The notes: generated by a model from the sequence alone, not told the origin. Shown: positions 18,374-27,831, counted from the stretch's first letter. The stretch is DNA of 64,000 nt from Planotetraspora mira (GCF_016863275.1 NZ_BOOO01000016.1:1-64000); one strand, 5' to 3'. Made by a program: numbers and translations.

Positions 18374-18447
18374 TAGCGGGGACAGGATTTGAACCTGCGA
18401 CCTCTGGGTTATGAGCCCAGCGAGCTACCGAGCTGCTCCACCCCGCG
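18374..18447 (-). tRNA. tRNA-fMet (CAT), copy 1
   Basis: Initiator tRNA, 74 nt without encoded CCA. On the minus strand it begins CGCGGGGTGGAGCAG, has anticodon stem CTGGG/CCCAG with loop CTCATAA (anticodon CAT), and T-arm GGTTCAAATCC. The unpaired first base pair (C1 against T72) and the three G:C pairs of the anticodon stem are initiator hallmarks. Confidence 0.95.
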
Positions 18448-18604
18448 TCGGTATGCCTTAACCATAGCGCTCCCATGGAACCGCGGCAAATCAATGGAGG
18501 GCTCCGCTGGAATCGACGGCCCTCAGGACCCCGAGGCGCTCAAGGGGATCGTGGATGGGAACCGCACGCAGACGAGGTGGTCGGGAAAAAGTGGTGCGGC
18601 ATGA

Positions 18605-18642
18605 CGAAGGCCCCCGAACCTAACCCGGTTCGGAGGCCTTCG
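18605..18642 (-). terminator. Terminator after tRNA-fMet copy 2
   Basis: CGAAGGCC-C-CCGAACC pairs with GGTTCGG-A-GGCCTTCG (one mismatch, 6-base loop), starting 9 nt past the 3' end of the second tRNA. It can terminate the tRNA transcript; no clear T-tract follows. Confidence 0.65.
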
Positions 18643-18651
18643 TTTCTTTCG

Positions 18652-18725
18652 TAGCGGGGACAGGATTTGAACCTGCGACCTCTGGGTTATGAGCCCAGCG
18701 AGCTACCGAGCTGCTCCACCCCGCG
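18652..18725 (-). tRNA. tRNA-fMet (CAT), copy 2
   Basis: Base-for-base identical to copy 1 over all 74 nt. Its spacer, promoter and terminator differ, so the copies are independent transcription units 278 nt apart. Confidence 0.95.
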
Positions 18726-18738
18726 TCGGTAATGCAAG

Positions 18739-18744
18739 ATTATC
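18739..18744 (-). promoter_or_regulatory. Putative -10 of tRNA-fMet copy 2
   Basis: GATAAT on the minus strand lies 13 nt before the mature 5' end, in the right place and close to the consensus TATAAT. No obvious -35 match was found. Confidence 0.45.
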
Positions 18745-18774
18745 CGGCGCGGGGAGAAGTAGCAAATCGGGGGC

Positions 18775-21729
18775 TCAACCACTCGGTGAGGCGCTCGGAC
18801 TCGCCGGCGGCGAGGCCGGGGGCGTGGACGTAGGCGTGGCTGTGGGCGTCGCAGACGGCGTGGCCGTCCCCTGCTGACTCTGGATCTTGTTCAGGTCGTC
18901 CAGGGCCTGCCTCAGCTGGTCCTGGGCCGTACCGTAGGCCGTCCAGTCGGGCGGGTTCGCGGACAGCGCCTTCTGCGCGTCCTCGTACGCCTTCTGCGCC
19001 TGCGCGATGACCGACGTCAGCGTGCTGAGGTTGGTCGGATTCTGCTGTGGCGGGGACTCCGGATTGGCGGGTGCCTGCGCACCGGTGCCGAAGACCTGAT
19101 CCAGGGCGTCCTTGAGCGTGTCCGCCGAGCCGACCTTGTCGCCGAACATGACCAGGACGCGCCTGAGGATCGGATAGGGCTCCTGCCCCGCCCCCTCGGC
19201 CGTCTGGACATAGACCGGTTCGACGTACACCAGCCCCCCGGCGAACGGCAGGGTGAGCAGGTTGCCGTACAGGATCTGGGCCTTGCCCAGCCCCAGGATG
19301 TTGAGCTCGCCGGAGAACCGGTTGGTGAAGGTGTTCTGCACCTGCCCCGGACCGGAGATCGTCGTGTTGGCCGGCATCCGCAGGATCTGCAACTGGCCGT
19401 AGCCGGGCCCGGGGTTGGCGTCCACCGCCATGAACGCCGCCAGGTTCGGTCCCTGACGGGGCACGAACGTGGTGGTCAGCGAGAACGACGACTGGGCGCC
19501 GGGCATCTTGACCGACAGGAAGTACGGCGGCTGCTTGATGTTCTTCTCACCGGACGACGGGTCGTCGGGGACGTTCCAGAAGTCCTGTCCGCTGTAGAAG
19601 GCCGGCGCGTCGGTGATGTGGTAGCGCGACAGGACGTCACGCTGCACCTTGAACAGGTCCTCCGGGTAGCGCAGGTGCTCCTTGAGCTGCGGGCTCATAG
19701 CCGTCTGCGGCTGGATGACCCCGGGGAACGCCTTCTCCCAGGACTTCAGCACCGGGTCCTGCGAGTCCCACTCGTAGAGCTTCACGGTGCCGTCGTAGGC
19801 GTCCACCGTGGCCTTGACCGAGTTGCGGATGTAGTTGATCTGGTCGCGCGGCTGGGGCGCGATCGCCCGCGGGTCGGTCGCGGTGTCCCTGATCATGTCG
19901 GAGAAGCTCTTGCTCTCCGAGTACGGGAACTCGTTCGCCGTCGTGTACGCGTCGATGATCCACACGATCCTGCCGTCGACGACCGCCGGGTAGGGGTCGG
20001 AGTCGAGGTTGAGGAACGGCGCCACCTTGGCGACCCGCTGGGCGGGGTCCCGGTCGTACAGGATGCGGGACTGGGAGTTGATGTCGCCCGACAGCAGCAG
20101 GTTCTTCTCGCCGTACTTGACGGCGTAGAGCAGCCGGTTGAAGAACGAGCCGAGCGGCACGCCTCCCGAGCCCGTGTAGGTGTTGTTCGACTGGCCGGTC
20201 CCGCCGCTCTCGGGGAAGTCGAGTTCCTGCGGCTTGTTCGGCGAGCCGCCGACGACGACGTAGTCGGTGCCGCGCTCCCCGAAGTAGACGCGGGGCTCCT
20301 TGAGACCGGTGTCCGTGACGAGCGACCCCGATGCCGGCATGTCCTTGGCGTCGAAGTCGGGAAGCCCCTCGGAGTCGACCTCGTTGCCGGGGGCGGCGAC
20401 GAACCCGTAACCGTGGGTGTAGACCAGGTGCCGGTTGATCCAGTTGTCCTGCTCCGCGGGCGGGCCCGTGAGCTCGCGGACCGCCACCACATGGTCGCGG
20501 ACGCTGCCGTCCGCCTCCTTGTAACGATCGACGTCCAGCGGGTCGGCGAAGTCGTAGAACCCGCGGATCCGCTGCTTCTGCTGGAAGGTCTTGGCCACCA
20601 GCACCGGGTCGAGGAGCCGGACACCGGACACGGTCTCGTCGGTGGTGGCCTGGCCCGCCTCCGGCGTTCCCTTCGCCTGGTACGGCACCACCTTGACGTT
20701 CTTCACTCCGTACGCTTCGCGGGTCTCGTCGATGTTCCGCTTGATGTACGGCTCTTCCTTGCTCTGCTGGGTCGGCTTGACCTGGAACTGCTCGACCAGG
20801 ACCGGGTAGACCGTGCCGATGAGGATCGCCGACAACACCAGGAGCCCGAACGCGACCCCGGGCCACATGCCACCGGGCCGGACCACCCCGGCGAAGAAGA
20901 TCAGTGCGCAGATCAGCGCGATCCCGGCCAGGATTCCCTTGGCCGGGAGCACCGCGTTGATGTCGGTGTAGGAGGCCCCGTAGACGAAGCCCCGGTTGGA
21001 GAAGACCAGTTCGTAGCGGTCGAGCCAGTACGCCAAGGCCTTCAGCAGGACGAAGACGCCCAGCAGCACCGACAGATGGCTACGGGCCGCCCGGGAGGCG
21101 CTGACTCCGCCCGGCGACTGCACCCGGAACCCGCCATAGAGGTAGTGCACGATCGCCGCGAGGATGATCGACAGGATGACGGCCGTGAACAGGAAGGTCA
21201 GCACCATCCGCAGGAACGGGAAGGTGAACATGAAGAACGACACGTCGACGTGGAACTGCGGGTCCTTGTGGCCGAACGGCGTGCCGTTGACGAACAGCAG
21301 CCAGGTCTTCCACTGCCCCGCGATCGACGACCCGGTGAACAGTGCCAGGACGCCCATGCCGACCAGGAAGACCAGTCGCCGATGCGGGTCGACCGACAGC
21401 CGGTAACGATCGGCTCCCTGCGGCGTCCCGAACATCCCCGGCCCGAACATCGGGCGCATGCGGTGGGCGAGCACCATGTTGCCGCCCACGATGCCCACCA
21501 TCAGCGCGGCGCCGACGATGAAAAGCAGAATCTGGGTGAGCAACATCGTCGAGAAGACCGACGAGAAGTTCACCGAATCGAACCACAGGAAGTCTGTGTA
21601 GATCCCGTCGAAGATCAGAAGTAACACCACGATGGCTACGAGCGCGATCGTGACGGGAATGAGAAGTCTCGGCCGACGGGGCAAGCGCATCGCCCGTCCG
21701 GCTCCGGGGCTCCGGAAGCTCAACGCCAT
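18775..21729 (-). CDS. UPF0182 family membrane protein
   Basis: 984-aa protein of the UPF0182/COG1615 family (M. tuberculosis Rv3193c). The N-terminal ~330 residues carry seven transmembrane helices, starting LLIPVTIALVAIVVLLLIF. A large extracytoplasmic domain follows, with RNIDETREAYG, HLVYTHGYGFVAAPGNEVD and GLGKAQILYGNLLTLPF. The C-terminus is a low-complexity Thr/Pro/Ser/Ala tail. The function is unknown. ATG 21729 is kept although AAGGGG abuts it; ATG 21690 is an alternative. It lies 91 nt downstream of the PDZ protease gene, the same order as in mycobacteria. Confidence 0.92.
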   Translation of the reverse strand: MALSFRSPGAGRAMRLPRRPRLLIPVTIALVAIVVLLLIFDGIYTDFLWFDSVNFSSVFSTMLLTQILLFIVGAALMVGIVGGNMVLAHRMRPMFGPGMFGTPQGADRYRLSVDPHRRLVFLVGMGVLALFTGSSIAGQWKTWLLFVNGTPFGHKDPQFHVDVSFFMFTFPFLRMVLTFLFTAVILSIILAAIVHYLYGGFRVQSPGGVSASRAARSHLSVLLGVFVLLKALAYWLDRYELVFSNRGFVYGASYTDINAVLPAKGILAGIALICALIFFAGVVRPGGMWPGVAFGLLVLSAILIGTVYPVLVEQFQVKPTQQSKEEPYIKRNIDETREAYGVKNVKVVPYQAKGTPEAGQATTDETVSGVRLLDPVLVAKTFQQKQRIRGFYDFADPLDVDRYKEADGSVRDHVVAVRELTGPPAEQDNWINRHLVYTHGYGFVAAPGNEVDSEGLPDFDAKDMPASGSLVTDTGLKEPRVYFGERGTDYVVVGGSPNKPQELDFPESGGTGQSNNTYTGSGGVPLGSFFNRLLYAVKYGEKNLLLSGDINSQSRILYDRDPAQRVAKVAPFLNLDSDPYPAVVDGRIVWIIDAYTTANEFPYSESKSFSDMIRDTATDPRAIAPQPRDQINYIRNSVKATVDAYDGTVKLYEWDSQDPVLKSWEKAFPGVIQPQTAMSPQLKEHLRYPEDLFKVQRDVLSRYHITDAPAFYSGQDFWNVPDDPSSGEKNIKQPPYFLSVKMPGAQSSFSLTTTFVPRQGPNLAAFMAVDANPGPGYGQLQILRMPANTTISGPGQVQNTFTNRFSGELNILGLGKAQILYGNLLTLPFAGGLVYVEPVYVQTAEGAGQEPYPILRRVLVMFGDKVGSADTLKDALDQVFGTGAQAPANPESPPQQNPTNLSTLTSVIAQAQKAYEDAQKALSANPPDWTAYGTAQDQLRQALDDLNKIQSQQGTATPSATPTATPTSTPPASPPASPSASPSG

Positions 21730-21820
21730 CCCCTTGTCTCAGAGAGCAACGGTCCGTGCCTGGAAACCTACACCGCGAAATCTGAGGGTGGGTGATCCAG
21801 GAAGCCGGGTGTCAACCAGG

Positions 21821-22867
21821 CTAGCCCGCGGTGCAGGCGGGTACGTCGCCGGAACCCGTGCGAAGCGTGTCCAGTGCCTTGATCGCGCCCGAGAGAGTCT
21901 CGACCTTGACGAGCCTGAGGCCTTGGGGAACGGCCTTCACGGCGTCTCCGCAGTTGTCCGCGGGCGTGAGGAAGACCGTGGCTCCCGCGGCCTTAGCGCC
22001 GACCATCTTCTGCTCGATCCCGCCGATGGGCCCGACGTTCCCCGCGGGGTCGATCGTCCCCGTGCCGGCCACCGACTTCCCTCCGGTGATCGAACCCGGG
22101 GTCAGCTTGTCGTAGATGCCGAGCGAGAACATGAGCCCCGCGCTGGGGCCCCCCACGTCGCCCACGCTGATGTCGACCTTGAACGGGAACTTGTACGACG
22201 TCTGCATCCGGACGCCCACCACGGTCCTGCCGTCGTCCGCCTTGCCCGCGGTGAGCGTGACGTCGGTCGAAGATCCCCCGCGCCGTACGGTGAATTTGAC
22301 CGGGTCGCCCGCCTTGTGCTTCTGCACGGCCGTCGCCACCGACTCGAGCGCCGTGACCGGGGTGCCGTCGACGGCGATGATCACGTCGCCCGGCTTGAGC
22401 TTCCCGTCGGCGGGCGCGCCCTTGTCGGTCTGCGCCACGGAGACGGACTCCTCGATCGGGACCTTCAGCGCGTTGAGCGCCGCCGCGGTCGCCCACTGCT
22501 GGGAGTCGGACATCTCCTGGGTGTTCTCCTGCTCGACCTGCTCCAGCGACGAGGTCCGGGGGAAGATCGCCTCCTCCGGCACCACGGCGATCGACGGGTT
22601 GGCCCAGCCGCGAAGCGCGGTGAGAAGGTCGAGCCGGTTGTCGGGGCCGCCCTGATAGGCGACGGTGACCAGGCTGAGCTTGCCGTCGGTGGGGTAGGTC
22701 TGGTGGCCGTCGATGGTGATCACCGGCTTGCCGTTGGCGTCCCCGATCGTGTTCTCCGTGGGGCCGGGGCTCAGCGCGACGTACGGCACGGGCAGCATGG
22801 CGCCGAACAGCGCGAGCACGACCGTCAGGAACCCTGCCACCATCAGGGCCAAAGCGCGTCGGGACAT
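21821..22867 (-). CDS. PDZ-domain Lon-like serine protease (YlbL-type)
   Basis: 348-aa membrane-anchored protease. A single N-terminal helix (~5-27) is followed by a PDZ domain (~125-205, LKPGDVIIAVDGTPV) and a Lon-type S16 catalytic domain. Catalytic Ser242 lies in DVGGPSAGLMFSLG and the catalytic Lys is at 287 in GGIEQKMVGAK, so the Ser-Lys dyad is intact. There is no ATPase domain, as in the YlbL/Rv3194c group. The protease domain should face the outside. Gene order MoaE-protease-UPF0182 on one strand suggests co-transcription. Confidence 0.9.
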   Translation of the reverse strand: MSRRALALMVAGFLTVVLALFGAMLPVPYVALSPGPTENTIGDANGKPVITIDGHQTYPTDGKLSLVTVAYQGGPDNRLDLLTALRGWANPSIAVVPEEAIFPRTSSLEQVEQENTQEMSDSQQWATAAALNALKVPIEESVSVAQTDKGAPADGKLKPGDVIIAVDGTPVTALESVATAVQKHKAGDPVKFTVRRGGSSTDVTLTAGKADDGRTVVGVRMQTSYKFPFKVDISVGDVGGPSAGLMFSLGIYDKLTPGSITGGKSVAGTGTIDPAGNVGPIGGIEQKMVGAKAAGATVFLTPADNCGDAVKAVPQGLRLVKVETLSGAIKALDTLRTGSGDVPACTAG

Positions 22868-22895
22868 GGACGAACTCTATGCGTTCGCCCGGGCG

Positions 22896-23321
22896 CTAAT
22901 CACAGGCCCCGACCCACTCGGCGTCTCCGTCGGTGAACTCCTGGTGCTTCCAGATCGGGACCTCCTGCTTGAGGTCGTCGATCAGTCGGCGGCAGGCCTC
23001 GAACGCCTCCCCCCGGTGAGGGCAGGCCACCGCGACGATCACCGCGATGTCACCCAGCCGGAGGTCGCCCACGCGGTGCACCGCGGCCAGGGCCGTGACC
23101 GGGTAGTCGGCGGCCACCTTCTCCGCCACGCGCCGGAACACCTCGGCCGCCGACGGGTGGGCGGAGTAGGACAGCAGCCGAACCGGCCTGCCGTGATCTT
23201 GCTCACGTACCGTCCCGACGAAGAGCGACGTTCCTCCCGCCGCGTGATCGCCGACGGCGCCCAGCACCTCGTCGACGGACAACGGGGTGTCACGAATCCC
23301 CAGCAACCGGATGACGTCCAC
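22896..23321 (-). CDS. moaE: Molybdopterin synthase catalytic subunit MoaE
   Basis: 141-aa MoaE. With MoaD it inserts two sulfurs into cyclic pyranopterin monophosphate in molybdenum-cofactor synthesis. Family motifs: SLFVGTVREQDHGRPV, LSYSAHPSAAEVF, HRVGDLRLGDIAVIVAV, RRLIDDLKQEVPIWKHQEF with the catalytic Lys in PIWK, and the DG-x-W end. Start GTG 23321 has no ribosome site, so the message may be leaderless. No other Mo-cofactor genes are adjacent, although MoeZ is 35 kb away. Confidence 0.93.
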   Translation of the reverse strand: MDVIRLLGIRDTPLSVDEVLGAVGDHAAGGTSLFVGTVREQDHGRPVRLLSYSAHPSAAEVFRRVAEKVAADYPVTALAAVHRVGDLRLGDIAVIVAVACPHRGEAFEACRRLIDDLKQEVPIWKHQEFTDGDAEWVGACD

Positions 23322-23481
23322 CCCATGAGGTTAGTACGGCTCAGCGCCTCAGGCCGAGGACGGCGTGATCAAACCCGCGAGTGGAACGCGAGGGCCGCGC
23401 CCGTGCCCGCTTCCCAGCGACCCACACCAAGCCCGAGTCGAACCCGCGGGCCGCTGCGATCAGGAGCCCGAGCCTCACCAC

Positions 23482-23650
23482 TGACGCGAGGGGCGCGGCC
23501 GTGTCTGGACTGAGGAGTGAGCGGGGAGCGAGGAACGAGCGACCCCGAACGACGAAGGAAGACGCGGCCTCTAAGGCGCCCCGAGCCTGCCTCGCCGGAG
23601 GCGAGGCAGGCGAACGCTACCCCCGAGCCCGCCTCGCCGCAGGCGAGGCA
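23482..23650. repeat. Dispersed intergenic repeat, copy 1
   Basis: Shares with 52415-52563 the blocks GGGGCGCGGCCGTGTCTGGA, CTGAGGAGTGAG, AGCGAGGAACGA, CGACCCCGAACGACGA, GGCCTCTAAGGCGCCCCGAG and the hairpin CCTCGCCGGAGGCGAGG. This copy has a second hairpin version (CCTCGCCGCAGGCGAGG) and stops 1 nt before the TAA of the minus-strand SDR gene. It is rich in GAGCGA-type motifs and breaks the codon pattern of its neighbours. Short frames across it are not real genes. Confidence 0.8.
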
Positions 23651-23651
23651 T

Positions 23652-24722
23652 TTATATGCGCCGCTTTCTGCGGGCGGCGCGGACGATCGCGGCGGTGCCG
23701 ATGACGGCCACCGTCGCACCCGCGGCGGTGATCGTGGCGTCCTTGCCGGACAGGCGCCGGCCCACGACGGCGTGCCGTCCCTCCCGAAGCTCCAGCAACT
23801 CCTGGAGTGCCGCGTCGTTCGTCCAGGCGGGTTTCCAGCCGGCCTCACGGAGCGTGGCGGCGTCGACCACCCAGGGGTAGACGACGTAGTGCAGGTCGGT
23901 GGCGGGGGCCGGGGTGATCCCCAGCCGGTGCAGCCGCTGCGCCGTGCCGAAGGTCAGCCCCGCGGGCAGTTCCAGGCGGCGCAATCCGGAGATCTCCTCC
24001 ACCTGGTCGGTCTCCAGCCAGCCGTCGGAGCCGACCGCGACCACACCGCTCACCTGGCCGAGAGCGGCGACCTCCAGCGCGGACACCAGGTCGTCGACGT
24101 GGCAGAACTGCCAGTGGGGCAGGCAGCCCTTGACCACCAGAAGCCGGGGAGCCTCGAAGTGCCGGGTGACGACGGTGTCGATCCCCTGCCCGACGAGCGC
24201 CGCCGGCCGGAGGACGGTCACCTCCAGGCCCGGGTGGGAGCGCGACGAGCGCCGGACCAGCGACTCGATCTCCAGGAAGTCGCCGACCAGCCCGGTGTCG
24301 GGCTCGGCCGCGACGGGGGCGTCCTCGGGCAGCGGCACCTCGTTGTCGGCGGCCGCGCCGTACACCATGGCGCTGGTGACCAGCACCACCCGGCGTACCC
24401 GGGCCGCCGCGCAGGCGGTGAGGACGGTCTGGGCGGCCCTGACGTTGTAGCGGCGGCGCTCGGCGGCGTCGGAATCCAGCGACATGTCCGTGCCCAGATG
24501 GACCAGGACGTCCACGTCTGAGATGCGGTTCGCCAAGAGCGGATCCCGGATGTCGAGCACCCTCCAGGTGACGTCGGGCACGTCGCCACGATGGTCGTCG
24601 ATGGCCACGACGCGGCGGAAATCCGCAGACGAGGCCACTTTTGAGAGGAACGCCCTGCCTATACCGGAGGCGCCGCCGGTGACGGCGACGACGGGCGGAC
24701 GGAGGCGTTTCGAGGTAGGCAC
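23652..24722 (-). CDS. NAD(P)-dependent epimerase/dehydratase-like SDR protein
   Basis: 356-aa extended short-chain dehydrogenase. The N-terminal Rossmann motif is VAVTGGASGIGRAFLSKV, followed by DIRD, LVHLGTDMS and LVTSAMVYGAA; the usual catalytic YxxxK is not clear (VGDFLEIES occupies that place), so catalysis is uncertain. The last ~25 residues are hydrophobic then RRKRRI, suggesting membrane attachment. GTG 24722 is preceded by GAGGA at 5-nt spacing. It is divergent from the metalloprotease gene. Conserved in actinobacteria; substrate unknown. Confidence 0.82.
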   Translation of the reverse strand: MPTSKRLRPPVVAVTGGASGIGRAFLSKVASSADFRRVVAIDDHRGDVPDVTWRVLDIRDPLLANRISDVDVLVHLGTDMSLDSDAAERRRYNVRAAQTVLTACAAARVRRVVLVTSAMVYGAAADNEVPLPEDAPVAAEPDTGLVGDFLEIESLVRRSSRSHPGLEVTVLRPAALVGQGIDTVVTRHFEAPRLLVVKGCLPHWQFCHVDDLVSALEVAALGQVSGVVAVGSDGWLETDQVEEISGLRRLELPAGLTFGTAQRLHRLGITPAPATDLHYVVYPWVVDAATLREAGWKPAWTNDAALQELLELREGRHAVVGRRLSGKDATITAAGATVAVIGTAAIVRAARRKRRI

Positions 24723-24804
24723 GAGGTCCTCACTTTGCACTGATCCGCCCCGCGGCGGATAACGTGGCGGATGTGGACTACTCCATCCTGCACGAGGTGG
24801 CGCG

Positions 24805-26103
24805 GTGACTGACCTGCCAGGTCGCGAAAACGACCCCAACGAGAACCCGTTCGCCATGTTCGGCAGTCCGGAGCAGGTCGCCGCTGCCATGCGGCAGTTC
24901 GCGGACATGTTGTCCGCCTCGCCGGACGCCGGACCGGTCAACTGGGACATGGCGAAGAACATCGCCCGGCATGTCGTGGCCGCTGAAGGTGACCCGAGCG
25001 TAATGGAGGGCGAGCGCCGCCAGATCGTCGACTCGCTCAATCTGGCCGATCTGTGGCTGAACGAGGTGACGACCCTTCCGAGCGGAGTGGTGAACCCTCA
25101 GGCCTGGAGCCGGTCGGAGTGGATCGAGAAGACGGTGCCGGTCTGGAAGCAGCTGTGCGACCCGGTCGCCGCCCGCATGGTCGAGACCATGGGCGGCACG
25201 CTGGGAGCCGCCGGGCTGCCGCCCGAGGCGCAGGCCATGGCGGGGCCGCTCATGGGCATGCTCAAGCAGATGGGCGGCATGATGGTCGGCCAGCAGATCG
25301 GGCAGGCCCTCGGGACGCTCGCGCGCGAGGTCGTGGGGTCGTCCGACATCGGCCTGCCGCTCTCGGACACGGCCGCGCTGCTGCCTGGCGGGATCGCCTC
25401 GTTCAGCGCGGGGCTGGAGACGCCGTCGGAGGAGATCCGGCTCTACCTCTCCCTGCGCGAGGCCGCACACCACCGGCTGTTCCAGCATGTCCCGTGGCTC
25501 CGGGCGCATCTGCTCGGGGCGGTCGAGGAGTACGCCCGGGGCATCACCGTGGACGTCTCCGCCCTGGAGGAGAAGCTTCAGGGGCTCGACCTGAGCAACC
25601 CGGAGCGGATCCAGGAGGTCCTGGGCGGCGGCGAGCTGCTCAAGCCCGAGGAGACCGAACGGCAGAAGGCCGCGCTCGTCCGGCTGGAGACCGCACTCGC
25701 CCTGGTCGAGGGCTGGGTCGCCACCGTCGTCGACGCGGCAGCCGAGGGCAAGCTGCCGTCCGCCGCGGCCCTGGCCGAGACGGTACGGCGCCGCCGCGCC
25801 ACCGGCGGGCCCGCGGAGCGGACCTTCGCGACCCTGGTCGGCCTGGAGTTGCGCCCGCGGAGGCTGCGCGAGGCGGCGGCCCTGTGGAAGACGCTGGGCG
25901 ACGAGCGGGGGATCGACGGCAGGGACGCCGTGTGGGGTCACCCCGACCTGATGCCGACGGCAGGCGACCTGGACGATCCGGAGAGCTTCGTCAAGGGTGA
26001 GGCCGAGCTCGACATGTCCCTGTTCGAGGAGGACGGGAAGCGCCCGGACGCGGACGGCACGGACGAGACCGGCGGCAGGGACGGCTCCGGCTCCTCGGAG
26101 TGA
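24805..26103 (+). CDS. DUF2342 zinc-dependent metalloprotease-like protein
   Basis: 432-aa member of the DUF2342 family (M. tuberculosis Rv3195), often named zinc-dependent metalloprotease. The family signature LREAAHHRLFQHVPWL is near residues 212-227. It reads REAAHH rather than HExxH, so I do not claim a proven active site. A methionine/glycine-rich helix (LMGMLKQMGGMMVGQQIGQ) precedes it, and the C-terminal tail is acidic. GTG 24805 has GAGGTGG just upstream. It is divergent from the SDR gene. Confidence 0.85.
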   Translation: MTDLPGRENDPNENPFAMFGSPEQVAAAMRQFADMLSASPDAGPVNWDMAKNIARHVVAAEGDPSVMEGERRQIVDSLNLADLWLNEVTTLPSGVVNPQAWSRSEWIEKTVPVWKQLCDPVAARMVETMGGTLGAAGLPPEAQAMAGPLMGMLKQMGGMMVGQQIGQALGTLAREVVGSSDIGLPLSDTAALLPGGIASFSAGLETPSEEIRLYLSLREAAHHRLFQHVPWLRAHLLGAVEEYARGITVDVSALEEKLQGLDLSNPERIQEVLGGGELLKPEETERQKAALVRLETALALVEGWVATVVDAAAEGKLPSAAALAETVRRRRATGGPAERTFATLVGLELRPRRLREAAALWKTLGDERGIDGRDAVWGHPDLMPTAGDLDDPESFVKGEAELDMSLFEEDGKRPDADGTDETGGRDGSGSSE

Positions 26104-26234
26104 CATGCCCTCGCAGTGACATCCCCTCAGAGTGACGCCATCTTGGAGACGACCCCCTTCGGAGACTCTTCGGAGACGGCTATTCGGAGCGTCGGACGGC
26201 GAAGGCCGTGACGTGCCGCCGGTAGGCTGCCGCG

Positions 26235-26780
26235 GTGAGTCTCCATGGTGACGCCCGAGCCGTACTGGAGGGGTGGACGGCCCCCTCCGCCGATGAGGAA
26301 CTGCTGCGCAAGGAGTTCCTCGAGCACCTGCGAGCTCACGATGACGCGATGTGGCGCGAATGCGTCCGCGGCCATCTGACGGCGACGACCGCGGTGTTGT
26401 CGCACGACGGCACGCGGGTGCTGCTCACCCTGCACCCCAAGGCGGGGATGTGGCTCCCCATGGGCGGGCACTGTGAGAGATCGGACACATCACTCGGCCA
26501 GGTCGCCCTGCGCGAGGCGGTGGAGGAGTCCGGCATCACCGGGCTGGTTCCGCTGGACGGCCCGCTCGCCCTGGACAGGCACAAGGTCTGGTGTCACCCG
26601 CCGCACAGCTGGCACCTCGACGTGGAGTACGGCGCCGTCGCCCCGCCCGAGGCCGAGGCCGTGATCAGCGACGAGTCACTCGACCTGCGCTGGTTCCCGA
26701 TCGAGGAGATCCCCGAGTTGAGCGACGAGGCGACCCGGCGTCTGGCTCGCAGGGCCCGCGCGAGGCTTGCCACCGCTTGA
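26235..26780 (+). CDS. Nudix hydrolase
   Basis: 181-aa Nudix protein. The box-like segment is GGHCERSDTSLGQVALREAV followed by EESGI. The REAVEESG core is intact and binds the metal. There is one extra residue ahead of it, as in other actinobacterial relatives beginning with this GGHxE pattern. The substrate is a nucleoside diphosphate derivative that cannot be specified. GTG 26235 has no good ribosome site. It sits 131 nt after the metalloprotease gene, and the spacer has short stop-associated direct repeats. Confidence 0.85.
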   Translation: MSLHGDARAVLEGWTAPSADEELLRKEFLEHLRAHDDAMWRECVRGHLTATTAVLSHDGTRVLLTLHPKAGMWLPMGGHCERSDTSLGQVALREAVEESGITGLVPLDGPLALDRHKVWCHPPHSWHLDVEYGAVAPPEAEAVISDESLDLRWFPIEEIPELSDEATRRLARRARARLATA

Positions 26781-26850
26781 TGATGTTTCGCACGCAATCC
26801 TCAGGTCCGGCTTACGCGTGGTTTCACCTTCGCTCGTTAGGGTCGGCAGC

Positions 26851-27831
26851 ATGACCAAGGCGTACGCAGGCGGCGTGATCGCGTCACCTCCGCGACGCCA
26901 GTGGCGAGTGTCTCCCGCCTTCGCGTGGGTCGCGGTGGCCCCGTTCATTCTCTGGACGGCCGGGCGGCTGACCGGCGTCGACCAACGGCCGGTGATCGTC
27001 GAGTTCATCACGCTGACGCCGTATGTGGCGGCCGCGTCGCTGGGAGCGGTGCTGATCGCGCTGGCCTCCCGCAGCCGGGCCGTCATCGCCGTGTCGGCGG
27101 CCACGTCCACGCTTCTGGCGGCGATGGTGCTGCCCCGGGCCCTCCCCTCGGCGCCCACGGCCACCGGGCCGACGTTGAAGATCCTCACCAGCAACATGTT
27201 CTTCGGCAGCGCCGATCCGAAGACCATCGTCGATCTGGTGCGGCGGCTCAAGCCCGACATCCTCAGCACCCAGGAGCTCACCCCCGCCGCCGTCGAGGCC
27301 CTGGACGCCGCGGGCCTGGAGGAGTCGCTGCCGTACACGCTCAACCAGGCGGCGTTCGGCGCCTACGGCAGCGGAATCTGGTCGCGATACCCCCTCACCC
27401 CGATGCCGGACTTCGCCCTCCAGGGCAGCCGCAACATGCCCCGGGCCCGGGTCGCGGTGCCAGGCGGACCGCCCGTGGAGATCGTCGACGTGCACACCAT
27501 CTCCCCGGTGGGCCGGGACGTCTACGAGTGGCGGGCGGACATGGCGTCGCTGCCGGCGCCGTCCTCCGATGTGATCAGAATCCTCGCCGGCGACTTCAAC
27601 GCGAGCCTCGACCACTCACCGCTGCGGGACGTCCTCGCCCGGGGCTACGCGGACGCGGGCGACGCGACCGGGACGGGGCTGCACCCCACCTGGCCCGCCG
27701 ACTGGCGCATCCCGCCCATGATCACCATCGATCACGTCCTGTACGACAAGCGGGCCTCCGCGGTCACCACCAGCGTGCACACCGTCCCCGGCACCGACCA
27801 CCGGGCGCTGTTCGCCGAGCTCCGCCTGTGA
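26851..27831 (+). CDS. Membrane-anchored endonuclease/exonuclease/phosphatase family protein
   Basis: 326-aa protein. Three hydrophobic helices occupy residues ~24-100. The EEP catalytic domain follows, with LKILTSNMFF, DILSTQELT (metal-binding Glu), VDVHTISPVG, ILAGDFNAS (Asp-x-Asn), ITIDHVLY and TDHRALFAEL (catalytic Asp-His). The full active-site set is present. The catalytic domain is probably extracytoplasmic, and phosphodiesters of lipids or nucleic acids are possible substrates. ATG 26851 is taken because the frame extension to 26767 overlaps the Nudix gene. Confidence 0.87.
   Translation: MTKAYAGGVIASPPRRQWRVSPAFAWVAVAPFILWTAGRLTGVDQRPVIVEFITLTPYVAAASLGAVLIALASRSRAVIAVSAATSTLLAAMVLPRALPSAPTATGPTLKILTSNMFFGSADPKTIVDLVRRLKPDILSTQELTPAAVEALDAAGLEESLPYTLNQAAFGAYGSGIWSRYPLTPMPDFALQGSRNMPRARVAVPGGPPVEIVDVHTISPVGRDVYEWRADMASLPAPSSDVIRILAGDFNASLDHSPLRDVLARGYADAGDATGTGLHPTWPADWRIPPMITIDHVLYDKRASAVTTSVHTVPGTDHRALFAELRL

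Noticed and set aside
19618-21624. A 668-codon plus-strand frame opposite the UPF0182 gene
   Set aside because: Shadow of the UPF0182 coding sequence; no start signals.
23369-23848. Minus-strand 159-codon frame across the dispersed repeat
   Set aside because: Overlaps the SDR gene's 3' end in another frame and is Arg/Pro/Ser-rich without motifs.
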